A DNA stretch of 64,000 nucleotides from Clostridiaceae bacterium (GTDB taxonomy: Bacteria > Bacillota > Clostridia > Saccharofermentanales > Saccharofermentanaceae). The stretch spans positions 1-64,000 of the forward strand of contig JAAYCT010000033.1 in the NCBI GenBank assembly GCA_012729635.1, given 5' to 3'. Positions 51,035 to 60,971 of the stretch are shown here, piece after piece; position 1 is the stretch's first letter, and each line of letters begins with the position of its first letter. Made by a program: the position numbers and the translations under genes. A model generated the notes under the pieces. That model saw only the letters and a list, made by a program, of their open reading frames with translations. It was not told where the DNA came from and did no database searches.

Positions 51035-51865
51035 GTGAGCAAGGCGGACGAAATATTCATTTCCAACTGCAAAAAAATACTTACTCAAGGTTTTTCAACG
51101 GAAAATGAGCATGTTCGACCTCGTTGGCCGGATGGTGCTTTTGCATATACCATGAAACGTTTCTGTGTGGTGAATCGATATGATCTGGCCGAAGAATTCC
51201 CGATGCTTACCCAGCGTTTCATAAATTTCCCCGCGGCCATCGACGAGCTTTTATGGATATGGCAGAAAAAATCCAACAATGTTCATGATCTGGGAAGTCG
51301 TATTTGGGACTCTTGGGCAGACGAAACGGGATCGATCGGGAAAGCATACGGGTATCAACTCGGAGTGAAGCATCGCTATAAAGAAGGTCTTTTTGATCAG
51401 GTCGACCGTGTCATCCATGATTTGAAGAATCATCCCTTCAGCAGAAGAATAATCACGAATATTTACGTTCATTCCGATTTGCACGAGATGAATTTGTATC
51501 CGTGCGCATACTCCGTCACCTTTAATGTAACCGGGGATCGACTGAACGCGATATTGAACCAGAGGTCGCAGGATATGCTCGTCGCCAACGGCTGGAATGT
51601 TTGTCAGTATGCTGCGCTTGTTCATCTGATGGCGACAAGCACCGGATTCAAGCCGGGTGAGTTTGTACATGTGATTGCGGACGCACATATTTATGACCGA
51701 CATATTCCGATTGTCGAGGAATTGATTGAACGACCTTGCTTTCCTGCGCCGAAGCTGGTAATCGATGAAGGGATCCGGGATTTTTACAGCTTTTCTCCCG
51801 AAAACATACGGTTGGAACAATACGAGCACGGGGCCAAAATCAAAGGAATCCCGGTTGCCGTGTAA
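51035..51865 (+). CDS. thyA: Thymidylate synthase ThyA
   Basis: This enzyme methylates dUMP to dTMP using methylene-tetrahydrofolate. The GTG at 51035 follows CGGAGGTAATT. The 276 aa protein has the nucleophilic Cys in LYPCAYSV (near 157), followed by the folate and dUMP-binding RSQDMLVANGWNVCQYAAL and the HVIADAHIYDRH motif. The catalytic-loop wording differs from the canonical PPCH, but the surrounding family pattern is strong. folA follows after 16 bp, the classical thyA-folA pair. Confidence 0.94.
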   Translation: MSKADEIFISNCKKILTQGFSTENEHVRPRWPDGAFAYTMKRFCVVNRYDLAEEFPMLTQRFINFPAAIDELLWIWQKKSNNVHDLGSRIWDSWADETGSIGKAYGYQLGVKHRYKEGLFDQVDRVIHDLKNHPFSRRIITNIYVHSDLHEMNLYPCAYSVTFNVTGDRLNAILNQRSQDMLVANGWNVCQYAALVHLMATSTGFKPGEFVHVIADAHIYDRHIPIVEELIERPCFPAPKLVIDEGIRDFYSFSPENIRLEQYEHGAKIKGIPVAV

Positions 51866-51881
51866 TATTTCGGAGGTTCGC

Positions 51882-52412
51882 GTGATTGCAATTGTCGCCG
51901 TTGATAAGAATTGGGGTATCGGGAAAGACGGGAAGCTTCTGGTTTCAATTCCGGAAGATCAGCGAGATGTCTTTAGAAGATATACAATCGGAAACACGAT
52001 TGTGTACGGAAGAAAAACTCTTTTTACCTTTCCCGGAAAAAGACCGCTTCCCGGTCGGATGAATATCGTTTTAAGTAAAAACACGAGTTTTTCGGTAGAC
52101 GGGGCGTTGGTTCTCAACTCACTTTCGGAGATCAAAGAGTATATCAGACGGCACATGGAGGAAGTCGTTTATGTAATCGGAGGCGCTGAAGTTTATCGAT
52201 TGTTACTTCCGTATTGTGACGAGGCAATTGTTACACGGATTGATGCGGAATTTGAGGCGGATTCTTTCTTTGAAAATCTCGATTTATCGAAGAACTGGGT
52301 GGAAACGAGCAGGACGGATCCTTTTATATCCGAAAAGGGTATTCATTTTTGTGTTTCGAGGTTTCGGAATTTGAAAATGACAGGAAATTGTGCGATGTGC
52401 ACAAACGACTAG
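51882..52412 (+). CDS. folA: Dihydrofolate reductase
   Basis: This enzyme regenerates tetrahydrofolate used by ThyA. The GTG at 51882 follows CGGAGGTTCGC and gives the typical start IAIVAVDKNWGIGKDG. The 176 aa protein also has the NADPH-binding IVYGRKTLFTFPGKRPLP and VYVIGGAEVYRLLLPYCDEAIVTRI-type motifs, of which the GGAEVY part is diagnostic. The active-site acid in the IPEDQRDVF helix is consistent with DHFR. It is probably co-transcribed with thyA. Confidence 0.95.
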   Translation: MIAIVAVDKNWGIGKDGKLLVSIPEDQRDVFRRYTIGNTIVYGRKTLFTFPGKRPLPGRMNIVLSKNTSFSVDGALVLNSLSEIKEYIRRHMEEVVYVIGGAEVYRLLLPYCDEAIVTRIDAEFEADSFFENLDLSKNWVETSRTDPFISEKGIHFCVSRFRNLKMTGNCAMCTND

Positions 52413-52443
52413 TCCTATATATGTGTAATATGTACAAAGGGAA

Positions 52444-52474
52444 TTGGTTAATAAAACGTTTCGCGTGCTATAAT
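52444..52474 (+). promoter_or_regulatory. Probable promoter of the HPr-like gene
   Basis: A consensus TATAAT (52469-52474) preceded by TGC forms an extended -10; a weak TTGGTT lies at 52444-52449 with a 19-nt spacer. It is about 84 bp before the gene. Confidence 0.55.
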
Positions 52475-52557
52475 CAGATTGACCGATTCAGCGGTCGGTT
52501 ACCGTTTTATAAACCATATCGGGATGAGTTTTCCCGAGAAAGCAAGGAGGTAAAAAC

Positions 52558-52821
52558 ATGAAAGCATTTAATTTGAACAACGTTGATATCCACGCTTTTA
52601 TGAAGGCTCTTGACACGTGCAAGGGAGATGTGATGCTGATCACGGATGAGAATGATCGGTTTAATCTGAAAAGCAAGCTGAGCCAGATTACCGGTCTTGT
52701 AAAGCTGATCGAAGGCGGGAAACTGGTTAACGCCAAGATTTACTGCACGAGTCCGGAGGATGAGTCGCTTTTATTCCGACTGAACCTGTTCGGATCCGCT
52801 GATGATGTTGCGGAGGTATAA
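52558..52821 (+). CDS. HPr-like small conserved protein
   Basis: The 87 aa protein resembles small HPr-fold proteins common in Clostridia (sometimes mislabelled polyA polymerase). The pattern seen is KALDTCKGDVMLITDENDR followed by NLKSKLSQITGLVKLIEGGK. It has no histidine at the phosphorylation position of real HPr; its only His is near residue 12 and out of context. It is therefore probably not a PTS phosphocarrier. The ATG follows AAGGAGGTAAAAAC, an excellent site, suggesting high expression. Its function is unknown. Confidence 0.8.
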   Translation: MKAFNLNNVDIHAFMKALDTCKGDVMLITDENDRFNLKSKLSQITGLVKLIEGGKLVNAKIYCTSPEDESLLFRLNLFGSADDVAEV

Positions 52822-52850
52822 TCCGCAACCTCTTTCCGATGACATCACAG

Positions 52851-52880
52851 AACCGTCCCGATCGGATCGGGACGGTTTTT
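52851..52880 (+). terminator. Terminator after the HPr-like gene
   Basis: AACCGTCCCGATC (52851-52863) and GATCGGGACGGTT (52865-52877) form a near-continuous stem followed by TTTCGTTT (after the GGTTTTT run). Confidence 0.88.
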
Positions 52881-52928
52881 CGTTTATCCGAAACGCCGTA
52901 CTTCGTGTTTTGCGTAAATGGATTATGT

Positions 52929-52934
52929 TATAAT
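52929..52934 (+). promoter_or_regulatory. Probable -10 element of the following gene
   Basis: A TATAAT within TATGTTATAATAATC, 36 bp before the next start, after a strong terminator. No -35 of quality is seen. Confidence 0.45.
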
Positions 52935-52969
52935 AATCATCTGTAACGATGGGATCCTGAGGGCAAATA

Positions 52970-53695
52970 ATGACGCAGTATTTATATAACGCGAGAGATA
53001 TTGCCGCCTATTTTAAATGGGCGGGAGTCCCGCCTGATCGAGAAAAGAATTATCTTAGTTTCCTTTACGACAGAAGGGATCTGTTGATCGCTCGCCCGAT
53101 GACTGTCGAATACGATTTCTTAGAAAAAGAAGTGTTTCGGGAGATGTACTATTTATGGTCGGCAGGGTATGTAAATGAGTACTCTGATGTCGGATTGATT
53201 GTTCCGGATGGCGGTGTCTCAATTATCTGTGACCAGGAATTTATTCGTCTTGAAGCGTATATGAAGCTTGTCGCTTTACATTTGATCTTGACCGCAAATC
53301 TTCCGTACGTAAGGATGAATTTTGTCGGTCTTCCTCTTGTTCTGGGTATCAGCGGAGAATACGCGGATTTTGAAAGAAACCTGACAATCGCGTTTCAATC
53401 GCTAAGGCTTGTTGCGGCCGATATACACGGCAATGAGTTTGAGATCGAAAAGGGGATACCCGACGAGATTCTGTGTATTTCGATTTCTAACGATTTAAAG
53501 GATGCGCTTTTCGGTAAAGACGGTTCACGGCGGCGATCCGATCCCGATTGGAGCGAGCAGCTTCGTTTGTTAAAACAGAAGTCGTTACGTGAAAAAGAGA
53601 TTCGGGATCGACGGCAAAAAAGATCGGAAGAAAAAAATGAATCCGTTGAGGGAAAAGAAACCAAAACCCGAAAAGGCGGGAAGAAATACCCGTAG
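52970..53695 (+). CDS. Protein of unknown function with charged C-terminal tail
   Basis: I do not recognise this 241 aa protein. About residues 1-185 look globular, with mixed helical and beta composition and no membrane or signal segment. The last ~55 residues are extremely rich in Lys, Arg and Glu and probably disordered or a coiled helix. Nothing catalytic is visible. The ATG follows CTGAGGGCAAATA. It ends about 55 bp before the activase-like giant gene, which has its own ribosome site; they may share a transcript. Coding is supported by its own promoter element, ribosome site and normal codon use. Confidence 0.75.
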   Translation: MTQYLYNARDIAAYFKWAGVPPDREKNYLSFLYDRRDLLIARPMTVEYDFLEKEVFREMYYLWSAGYVNEYSDVGLIVPDGGVSIICDQEFIRLEAYMKLVALHLILTANLPYVRMNFVGLPLVLGISGEYADFERNLTIAFQSLRLVAADIHGNEFEIEKGIPDEILCISISNDLKDALFGKDGSRRRSDPDWSEQLRLLKQKSLREKEIRDRRQKRSEEKNESVEGKETKTRKGGKKYP

Positions 53696-53750
53696 GCGGT
53701 TATTGATGATCATAACAAAAACGGACGATAAATAATAAAAAGGTGGATAC

Positions 53751-56700
53751 ATGCAAAATAATCTGCGTATGGGCCTGGATATCGGCTCAACAACCGTAAA
53801 AATTGTACTGATAAGAGAAGACAAAATCATATACAAGCAATACAGAAGACACCACTCGGATATCCAAGGCGAGTTAATCAAGGTGTTTGAAGATTTCGAT
53901 CGTGAGCATCCGGATTCGCGTGTTTCGATCGCCATCACCGGATCCGGCGGCCTTTCCGTCGCGCGTTGGCTCGGACTTGATTTCGTTCAGGAGGTCATCG
54001 CGGAGACGAGCGCGATTACGAGATATCATCCCGAAACCGACGTAATCATAGAGCTTGGGGGTGAAGATGCCAAAATTACATATTTGCATCCGGTTCCCGA
54101 GCAAAGGATGAACGGAACCTGTGCGGGCGGAACGGGAGCCTTTATCGACCAGATGGCGACGCTTCTTCAAACCGATGCCGACGGCTTGAATGAGATGGCG
54201 AAAGAATATAAGTCGCTATATACCATCGCGTCCAGATGCGGTGTTTTCGCGAAAAGTGATCTTCAGCCGCTGATTAACGAGGGTGCGGCGAAATCCGATC
54301 TTGCCGCGTCCATTTTTCAGGCTGTAGTGAATCAAACGATAGCCGGGCTTGCGTGCGGTAGACCGATTCGCGGACACATCGTTTTTCTCGGAGGCCCGTT
54401 ATATTTTTGCTCCGAATTACGCAGAGCATTTGAACAGACGCTGAAAGATCAGGCGAAGTCTTTTTGGATGCCGGAAAATGCTCAGCTGTACGTTGCCCTC
54501 GGTGCGGCACTATCCGCTTCCGGATCAGAGGTGCCGGTTCGCGACCTGATGGATTCCTTTCGAAACAAAAGCGGATTTGTTCCCGATATCAACCGCATTT
54601 CGCCTCTTTTTGCATCCGATGAAGAGAAACGTGATTTTGACGAAAGGCATGAGCGAGCGACTCTTGAATTGTTTGATTTATCCAAACAAAAAGGACCTTG
54701 TTATCTGGGGATTGATGCCGGAAGCACCACGACTAAGGCGGTTCTGATTAACGACCAAGGACAAATGGTTTTCACATATTACGGCGGGAACAAAGGAAAC
54801 CCGGTACGAAGCGCCGTAAAGATCATGAAAGATCTGTACCGGCAAATGCCGAATGAGTCCTATATTGCGTATTCGTGCGTGACCGGATACGGAGAAAACA
54901 TAATCCGGGCAGCTCTTCGGGTCGATATTGGCGAAATTGAGACCATGGCGCACTTTCAGTCCGCAAAATACTTTTGCCCCGAAGTTGATTTCATCATTGA
55001 CATCGGCGGACAGGATATGAAATGTATGCGGATCAGAAATGGCGTGATTGACTCGATCATGCTCAACGAAGCCTGTTCTTCGGGATGCGGTTCGTTTATC
55101 CAAACCTTTGCGGAAAACCTGAAAATGGACTCGCATACCTTTTCAATCGAAGCATTGTCCGCACAAAGTCCCGTGGATCTCGGAACGCGATGCACTGTTT
55201 TTATGAACTCAAAGGTTAAACAGGCACAGAAGGAAGGGGCGACCGTCGGCGATATTTCCGCAGGGCTTTCCTATTCGGTCGTACGTAATGCTTTGTATAA
55301 GGTGATTAAAATACGCGATACCTCTCAGCTCGGAGAAAAGATCGTCGTTCAGGGCGGGACGTTTCTGAATGATGCGATTTTAAGATGCTTCGAGCTTGTT
55401 TCCAAACGAGATGTTATTCGACCGAACGTTGCCGGTTTGATGGGTGCTTTCGGAGCGGCAATCGTGGCGAAAAATCGTTGTGAGAATAAAAGCGATCGAT
55501 CCTCGCTGATGAGTTTGGAGGAACTTGATCAATTCCGGATGGAAACCAAAATGTCGATCTGCCAGTTATGTACTAATCATTGCAAACTGACGATTTCAAC
55601 CTTTTCAAATGACAAGCGTTTCGTTTCCGGTAATCGCTGTGAGCGCGGAGAGGGGAAGGATAAGGACGAGAATAAACTTCCCAACATGTTCAAATATAAA
55701 TACGACCGAACATTCCGCTATCGACCTCTTGCCCCGGATAAGGCTCCGCGCGGAACGATCGGAATTCCTCGTGCGCTCAATATGTACGAAAACTATCCGT
55801 TCTGGTTCACCGTTTTAACGCAGCTCGGATTTCGTGTTCTTTTATCCGCGCGATCGGATCATCGGCTTTTTGAAAAAGGAATGGACTCCATTCCGTCCGA
55901 AAGTGTTTGCTACCCCGCAAAGTTGGTTCACGGGCATATTGAGGACCTGATCGAAAAAGGAGTGGATACGATTTTTTACCCCTCGGTTCCCTATGAGCGA
56001 CGGGAGAATCAGGCGTCCAACAATCACTTCAACTGTCCGATCGTAGCTTCCTATCCCGAAGTAATCAAAAATAATGTTGAAAACATAAGGGATCAGAACA
56101 TTCTGCTGTTAAATCCGTTTGTCCAGCTGGATAATGCAAAAAAACTGGCTCGTAAGCTCTCCGAGGTTTTTTCTTATAAAAATGTGTCTTACAAAGAAGC
56201 GCTCGAAGCGATCAACAACGGAAACCGGGAGTACCGGGACTACAAAGAGGATATTTACAAAAGAGGGATGGAGATCGTACTGGATCTGAACCGTGCCGGC
56301 CAAAAAGGAGTGGTTTTGGCCGGTCGTCCCTATCATTGTGATCCCGAAATTCATCACGGAATACCGGAAATGATTAACGGTTTGGGACTTGCGGTTCTTA
56401 CGGAGGATAGTGTCGCGCTCCCGGGAAGGCTCCAGCGTCCCATACGTGTTGTTGATCAGTGGATGTACCATACACGACTCTATGAAGCGGCTGCCTTTGT
56501 AGCCGAACAAGATCATTTGGAACTGATTCAGCTCAACTCCTTCGGTTGTGGACTGGATGCGGTGACATCGGATCAGGTTCAGGAAATTCTGGAAGCAAAG
56601 GGCAAACTCTATACTCTTCTAAAAATAGACGAGGTCAGTAATCTCGGAGCCGCGAGAATTCGTATCCGATCACTTAAAGTTGCGATGGATGAGCGTGCTA

Positions 56701-58130
56701 TGGAAGAAAAAGCGGGAAGAAAAAACATGAAAGTATCGGACTACACGATACAAAAGGTTCCGTTTACCAAAAAACACAAAAAGATGCATACTCTGCTGGC
56801 TCCGCAAATGGCTCCGATTCAATTTGAATTTGTTGAGGCGGTTTTTCGGAATTCCGGATTTCGGATTAAGGTACTGAAAGAGGCTTCCGCCCAGGATATC
56901 GAATGCGGATTGCGATTTGTAAATAACGATGCATGTTTTCCGACGATTGTTGTCGTCGGACAATTAATCAACGCCTTTATCTCGGGGAAAGAGGATCCGG
57001 ACCAAACCTCTGTCATGATTACACAAACGGGTGGTGGGTGCAGAGCGACAAATTATGTTGCTTTTCTTCGAAAAGCGCTTCGTGAGGCAGGTCTGGAACA
57101 CGTGCCGGTCATCGCGCTTTCCGCTCAGAGCTTTGAAAAAAACCCGGGCTTGACCTTTACTTTACCACTTTTGCATCACGCGTTGCAGGGGCTTTGCTAC
57201 GGCGACCTGCTTTCGACACTTCTTCTTCGCGTGCGGCCTTATGAGAAGGTTCCCGGATCGGCGAATGAGTTGTATCGGATATGGAGTCGTAAAGGAGTTG
57301 CGTTTTTCAACCGGGAATCCAAATTCGACGGTCTTACCGATGAGTACCGGATCGGCGGCGCGTCCGATAAACAGGAGCTGTCGGTCGGAGCGGAAATTTC
57401 ACGAGTTGTGGACGATCTCTCCGAAAAATTGTTTTTTGATAAGGATTCCATCTCTTTCCGTAATTTAGTTGATCGTGTAATTGAAGCGTTCGAGGCTTTT
57501 CCGCTTCTTGATATCCCGAGAAAACCACGAGTCGGTATTGTCGGCGAGATCCTGGTAAAATTTCATCCCGATGCGAATAATCACGCAATCGACGTTATTG
57601 AGCAGGAAGGCTGCGAAGCCGTAATGCCGGGTCTTTTAGACTTCTTTTTCTATTGTGCGTATAATCCTTTTTGGCGGGTTAAAAACCTTGACGGAAATGC
57701 AATAACCGGTTTTGTTTCGAATCGGCTTATTGATGTAATGGATCTTTACCGAAGTCACATCATTAAAAAAATGTCGGTTTCCGGAAAATTTCAAGTACCC
57801 GTATCCATTCGCCATCTTGCCCAAAAGGCGGAATCCGTATTGTCTTGCGGGAATGCTTGCGGCGAGGGGTGGTTTTTAACCGCAGAAATGATTGAACTGA
57901 TTGAAAGCGGCGTCCCGAATATCATTTGCGCACAACCGTTCGCCTGCCTACCGAACCATGTTACGGGTAAAGGAATGATTAAGGAGCTTCGAAGGCAATA
58001 TCCTCAGTCCAACATTGTTCCGATCGATTATGATCCGGGCGCAAGCGAGGCGAATCAGTTAAATCGGATTAAATTAATGATCAGCACGGCCCATATGATC
58101 TTCGATGAATCCAAAGGGGGTGTGAAGTGA
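53751..58130 (+). CDS. 2-hydroxyacyl-CoA dehydratase activase-like giant protein
   Basis: The 1459 aa cytoplasmic protein has two BadF/BcrA-type ATPase domains (first about 5-260, GLDIGSTTVKIV, GTCAGGTGAFIDQ; second about 318-580, GIDAGSTTTKAV, DIGGQDMK, CSSGCGSFIQ), a Cx2Cx3C motif (CQLCTNHC near 602), a DUF2229 domain (GTIGIPRALNMYENYPFW near 667), then a C-terminal region similar to the dehydratase/activase-related family (to 1459). True activases reduce a [4Fe-4S] enzyme with ATP; relatives like this are widespread in Clostridia with no settled substrate. The ATG follows AAAAAGGTGGATAC. polA overlaps its stop as GTGA. Confidence 0.9.
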   Translation: MQNNLRMGLDIGSTTVKIVLIREDKIIYKQYRRHHSDIQGELIKVFEDFDREHPDSRVSIAITGSGGLSVARWLGLDFVQEVIAETSAITRYHPETDVIIELGGEDAKITYLHPVPEQRMNGTCAGGTGAFIDQMATLLQTDADGLNEMAKEYKSLYTIASRCGVFAKSDLQPLINEGAAKSDLAASIFQAVVNQTIAGLACGRPIRGHIVFLGGPLYFCSELRRAFEQTLKDQAKSFWMPENAQLYVALGAALSASGSEVPVRDLMDSFRNKSGFVPDINRISPLFASDEEKRDFDERHERATLELFDLSKQKGPCYLGIDAGSTTTKAVLINDQGQMVFTYYGGNKGNPVRSAVKIMKDLYRQMPNESYIAYSCVTGYGENIIRAALRVDIGEIETMAHFQSAKYFCPEVDFIIDIGGQDMKCMRIRNGVIDSIMLNEACSSGCGSFIQTFAENLKMDSHTFSIEALSAQSPVDLGTRCTVFMNSKVKQAQKEGATVGDISAGLSYSVVRNALYKVIKIRDTSQLGEKIVVQGGTFLNDAILRCFELVSKRDVIRPNVAGLMGAFGAAIVAKNRCENKSDRSSLMSLEELDQFRMETKMSICQLCTNHCKLTISTFSNDKRFVSGNRCERGEGKDKDENKLPNMFKYKYDRTFRYRPLAPDKAPRGTIGIPRALNMYENYPFWFTVLTQLGFRVLLSARSDHRLFEKGMDSIPSESVCYPAKLVHGHIEDLIEKGVDTIFYPSVPYERRENQASNNHFNCPIVASYPEVIKNNVENIRDQNILLLNPFVQLDNAKKLARKLSEVFSYKNVSYKEALEAINNGNREYRDYKEDIYKRGMEIVLDLNRAGQKGVVLAGRPYHCDPEIHHGIPEMINGLGLAVLTEDSVALPGRLQRPIRVVDQWMYHTRLYEAAAFVAEQDHLELIQLNSFGCGLDAVTSDQVQEILEAKGKLYTLLKIDEVSNLGAARIRIRSLKVAMDERAMEEKAGRKNMKVSDYTIQKVPFTKKHKKMHTLLAPQMAPIQFEFVEAVFRNSGFRIKVLKEASAQDIECGLRFVNNDACFPTIVVVGQLINAFISGKEDPDQTSVMITQTGGGCRATNYVAFLRKALREAGLEHVPVIALSAQSFEKNPGLTFTLPLLHHALQGLCYGDLLSTLLLRVRPYEKVPGSANELYRIWSRKGVAFFNRESKFDGLTDEYRIGGASDKQELSVGAEISRVVDDLSEKLFFDKDSISFRNLVDRVIEAFEAFPLLDIPRKPRVGIVGEILVKFHPDANNHAIDVIEQEGCEAVMPGLLDFFFYCAYNPFWRVKNLDGNAITGFVSNRLIDVMDLYRSHIIKKMSVSGKFQVPVSIRHLAQKAESVLSCGNACGEGWFLTAEMIELIESGVPNIICAQPFACLPNHVTGKGMIKELRRQYPQSNIVPIDYDPGASEANQLNRIKLMISTAHMIFDESKGGVK

Positions 58131-60916
58131 CGGCTACTAATTCTTCAAAACGAATTCTTCTGGTTGACGGAAACAGCATCATTAACCGTGCCTTTTTTGC
58201 ACTTTCCGGAAGGAGCAATCTGACGGCGCCCGACGGTACGCCGACAGGTGCGATCAATACATTTTTGAATACGCTCAACAAGCATATCGAGGATATTTTA
58301 CCGACTCACGTCGTTACTCTTTTTGATCGAAAGGAAAAGACATTTCGACATGAGATGTATGATGGGTACAAGGCGAAAAGAAAAGGCATGCCGGATGAAC
58401 TGGCTGTTCAGATCCCGCTTCTGAAGGATGTACTGGACGCGATGAATATTTCTCGATATGAATTGGCCGGATATGAGGCGGATGATCTGATCGGAACCTA
58501 TGCTGAAAATGCCGGAAGAGAAGGATATTCTGTATATATTTTGAGTGGAGACAAGGATGATTTTCAACTGATTGATTCGGATACGGTGGTTGTCATGCCG
58601 GTATCAAAAGCGGGAAAGACCGGATCCGACATATATGACGAAGAAGTGTTTTATGCCCGTTACGGATTGATGCCGGACCAATTCGTTACAGTAAAGGCTT
58701 TAATGGGTGATCCGAGTGACAATATTCCGGGCGTTCGCGGGGTCGGTGAGAAAACGGCGCTTGATCTGGTTATTCGATATCAAACGCTTGATCGTATTTA
58801 CGAAAATCTTAACGAGTTACCGGACGGACTTCGTAAAAAGCTTCTGAATGATAAAGAATCCGCTTATCTTTCCTATGATTTATCACGGATCAAAAGGGAT
58901 GTTCCCGCAGAACTGTCTATTGACTCCTTTACAGTTAAAGAACCGGATAAAGATCGAGTATCCGACCTTTTTCGGCGGCTCGGATTGCGAACGCAATTAA
59001 GAAAAGCGGGACTTGAGGATTATGTTTCGTATTCATCCGAGAGTCGGCCGGATGAAGCATCGGAAACCGCGGCAGGCGAAGGAATACCCGAGAGATATCC
59101 CGAGGTGGAGTTGATTTCCGATCTTCTTACATTTCAACAACGGACCGAGCTTTTATCTGAAAAAAAAGAAGTATTAATCGCCGATGTTTTTGAAATCGGG
59201 AATGGCGATGATAGTACTCGTTTTCTGATCCTTTCGTTTACTCCTTCCCGCGTTATCGTAATCGAAGAAGACCGAATACTCGAAGTGCTGAAAATCATAG
59301 CGCAAAGAGGGTTCGGCCGCGACCCGAATCGAACGTTTGTCGGCTTTTCCGTTAAAAACACATTCAAATTTTTACCGGAGCCCGCTCCAATCGATTCGTG
59401 CTTTGACACAATGATTGCGGGTTACCTGCTGAATCAGATCGAAGGGTCGTCTCCTGCGTTCGAAACACTTTATGAGCATTCTGCCGGAGTTCCTTATCCG
59501 CTTATACCCGATGGTGATTCGATTGATTCCGTTCCGAGCGGAGTGCAAGCCATGCTTTCTGACTTGATGATTCCGAAGAAGAATAAATCGGAGATAATAA
59601 TGGACCGATCTTTTCGATTGATTGTCTGGCGGGCAGCACTTATGCATTCTCTTTATGAGACGCAAAAAAAGCAGATTCACGATCTCGGAATCGAGAAACT
59701 GGTTTACGATATCGAGATGCCTCTGGTTCTTCATTTGGATAATATGGAACGGGCCGGATTCTTTGTAGACCGCGAGTTTTTGCTTGAAATGCATGAGAAT
59801 TTCGAGAAAAAAACGGAGGACCTTGCTCTTCGGATATATGAACAGGCAGGGACAACGTTTAACATACTGTCTCCGAAGCAATTGGGTCAAGTTTTATTTG
59901 ATCGGCTCGGATTGCCGTCCGGCAGAAAGAATGCCGGCGGTGGATATTCGACGGATTCGGACGAACTGGACCGACTTTCGAATTTGCATCCGGTGGTCCC
60001 CTTACTATTGGAATATCGACAGATATCGAAATTGGATTCGACTTTTGTAATCGGACTTTTGAAGGGGATTGACCCGAAGGACAATCGAATTCATTCGAGT
60101 TTTTCACAGGCAATGACGACTACCGGCAGGCTTTCTTCCGCAGAGCCGAATCTTCAGAACATACCGATTCGTACTGAAATGGGCCGTTTGATCCGTAAAG
60201 CGTTTATTGCTCCCGACGGATATATGCTGTTGGATGCGGACTATTCCCAGATTGAGCTGAGACTTCTCGCACACCTGTCCGGAGACGAGACAATGATTCG
60301 GGCATTTATGAATAACGTGGATATTCATACCGAAACGGCTTCCAGTATCTTCAAATTGCCGGTTGAATCCGTTTTGCCGCATATGCGCTCTGCCGCCAAA
60401 ACCGTAAATTTCAGTATCGTTTACGGCATCAGTGATTACGGATTATCTCAGGATTTAGGCGTATCCATACAGGAAGCGCACACGTATATCGAAAAGTATT
60501 ATTCGAAATATCCGAAAATCCGTGAGTATCTGGATTCGCTGAAAGCATCGGGATACGATAAGGGGTATGTCGAGACGATGTTTAAAAGGAGAAGAAATCT
60601 TCGAGAGTTGACCTCTCCCAACCGAAATGTACGCATGTTTGGTGAGCGGGCGGCAATGAATACACCGATTCAGGGAACGGCTGCGGATATCATCAAAATC
60701 GCAATGAACAGAGTCAGTAAAGATTTGAAGCAGGCCGGACTTCAAGCGCGGTTAATTTTACAGGTTCATGATGAATTGATTATTGAGTGTGCCGAAAAAC
60801 ATATTGCTCCCGTATCGGTCATATTAAAAAACGCGATGGAAACCGCGGCTGTTTTGACGGTTCCTCTGATATCCGAGGTTCGTGTCGGTAAAAGTTGGTT
60901 TGAGTGTAAAGAGTAA
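58127..60916 (+). CDS. polA: DNA polymerase I
   Basis: This repair and gap-filling polymerase is 929 aa. The 5'-3' exonuclease domain is at about 1-290 (LLVDGNSIINRAFFAL, SGDKDDFQL, GDPSDNIPGV). The 3'-5' exonuclease-like domain (about 330-520) lacks the canonical DxE motif, so proofreading is probably lost, as in many Gram-positive enzymes. The polymerase domain has motif A (DADYSQIELRLLAHLSGD), motif B (RSAAKTVNFSIVYGISDYGL) and motif C (QVHDELIIE). The GTG start is inside the upstream stop (GTGA) after AAAGGGGGT. coaE follows after 55 bp, as is common. Confidence 0.97.
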   Translation: MTATNSSKRILLVDGNSIINRAFFALSGRSNLTAPDGTPTGAINTFLNTLNKHIEDILPTHVVTLFDRKEKTFRHEMYDGYKAKRKGMPDELAVQIPLLKDVLDAMNISRYELAGYEADDLIGTYAENAGREGYSVYILSGDKDDFQLIDSDTVVVMPVSKAGKTGSDIYDEEVFYARYGLMPDQFVTVKALMGDPSDNIPGVRGVGEKTALDLVIRYQTLDRIYENLNELPDGLRKKLLNDKESAYLSYDLSRIKRDVPAELSIDSFTVKEPDKDRVSDLFRRLGLRTQLRKAGLEDYVSYSSESRPDEASETAAGEGIPERYPEVELISDLLTFQQRTELLSEKKEVLIADVFEIGNGDDSTRFLILSFTPSRVIVIEEDRILEVLKIIAQRGFGRDPNRTFVGFSVKNTFKFLPEPAPIDSCFDTMIAGYLLNQIEGSSPAFETLYEHSAGVPYPLIPDGDSIDSVPSGVQAMLSDLMIPKKNKSEIIMDRSFRLIVWRAALMHSLYETQKKQIHDLGIEKLVYDIEMPLVLHLDNMERAGFFVDREFLLEMHENFEKKTEDLALRIYEQAGTTFNILSPKQLGQVLFDRLGLPSGRKNAGGGYSTDSDELDRLSNLHPVVPLLLEYRQISKLDSTFVIGLLKGIDPKDNRIHSSFSQAMTTTGRLSSAEPNLQNIPIRTEMGRLIRKAFIAPDGYMLLDADYSQIELRLLAHLSGDETMIRAFMNNVDIHTETASSIFKLPVESVLPHMRSAAKTVNFSIVYGISDYGLSQDLGVSIQEAHTYIEKYYSKYPKIREYLDSLKASGYDKGYVETMFKRRRNLRELTSPNRNVRMFGERAAMNTPIQGTAADIIKIAMNRVSKDLKQAGLQARLILQVHDELIIECAEKHIAPVSVILKNAMETAAVLTVPLISEVRVGKSWFECKE

Positions 60917-60971
60917 ACGTAGTGTCATTCGGCCGATAACCGCATCGGGGATCGGCGAAAGTAAGGAGAAA

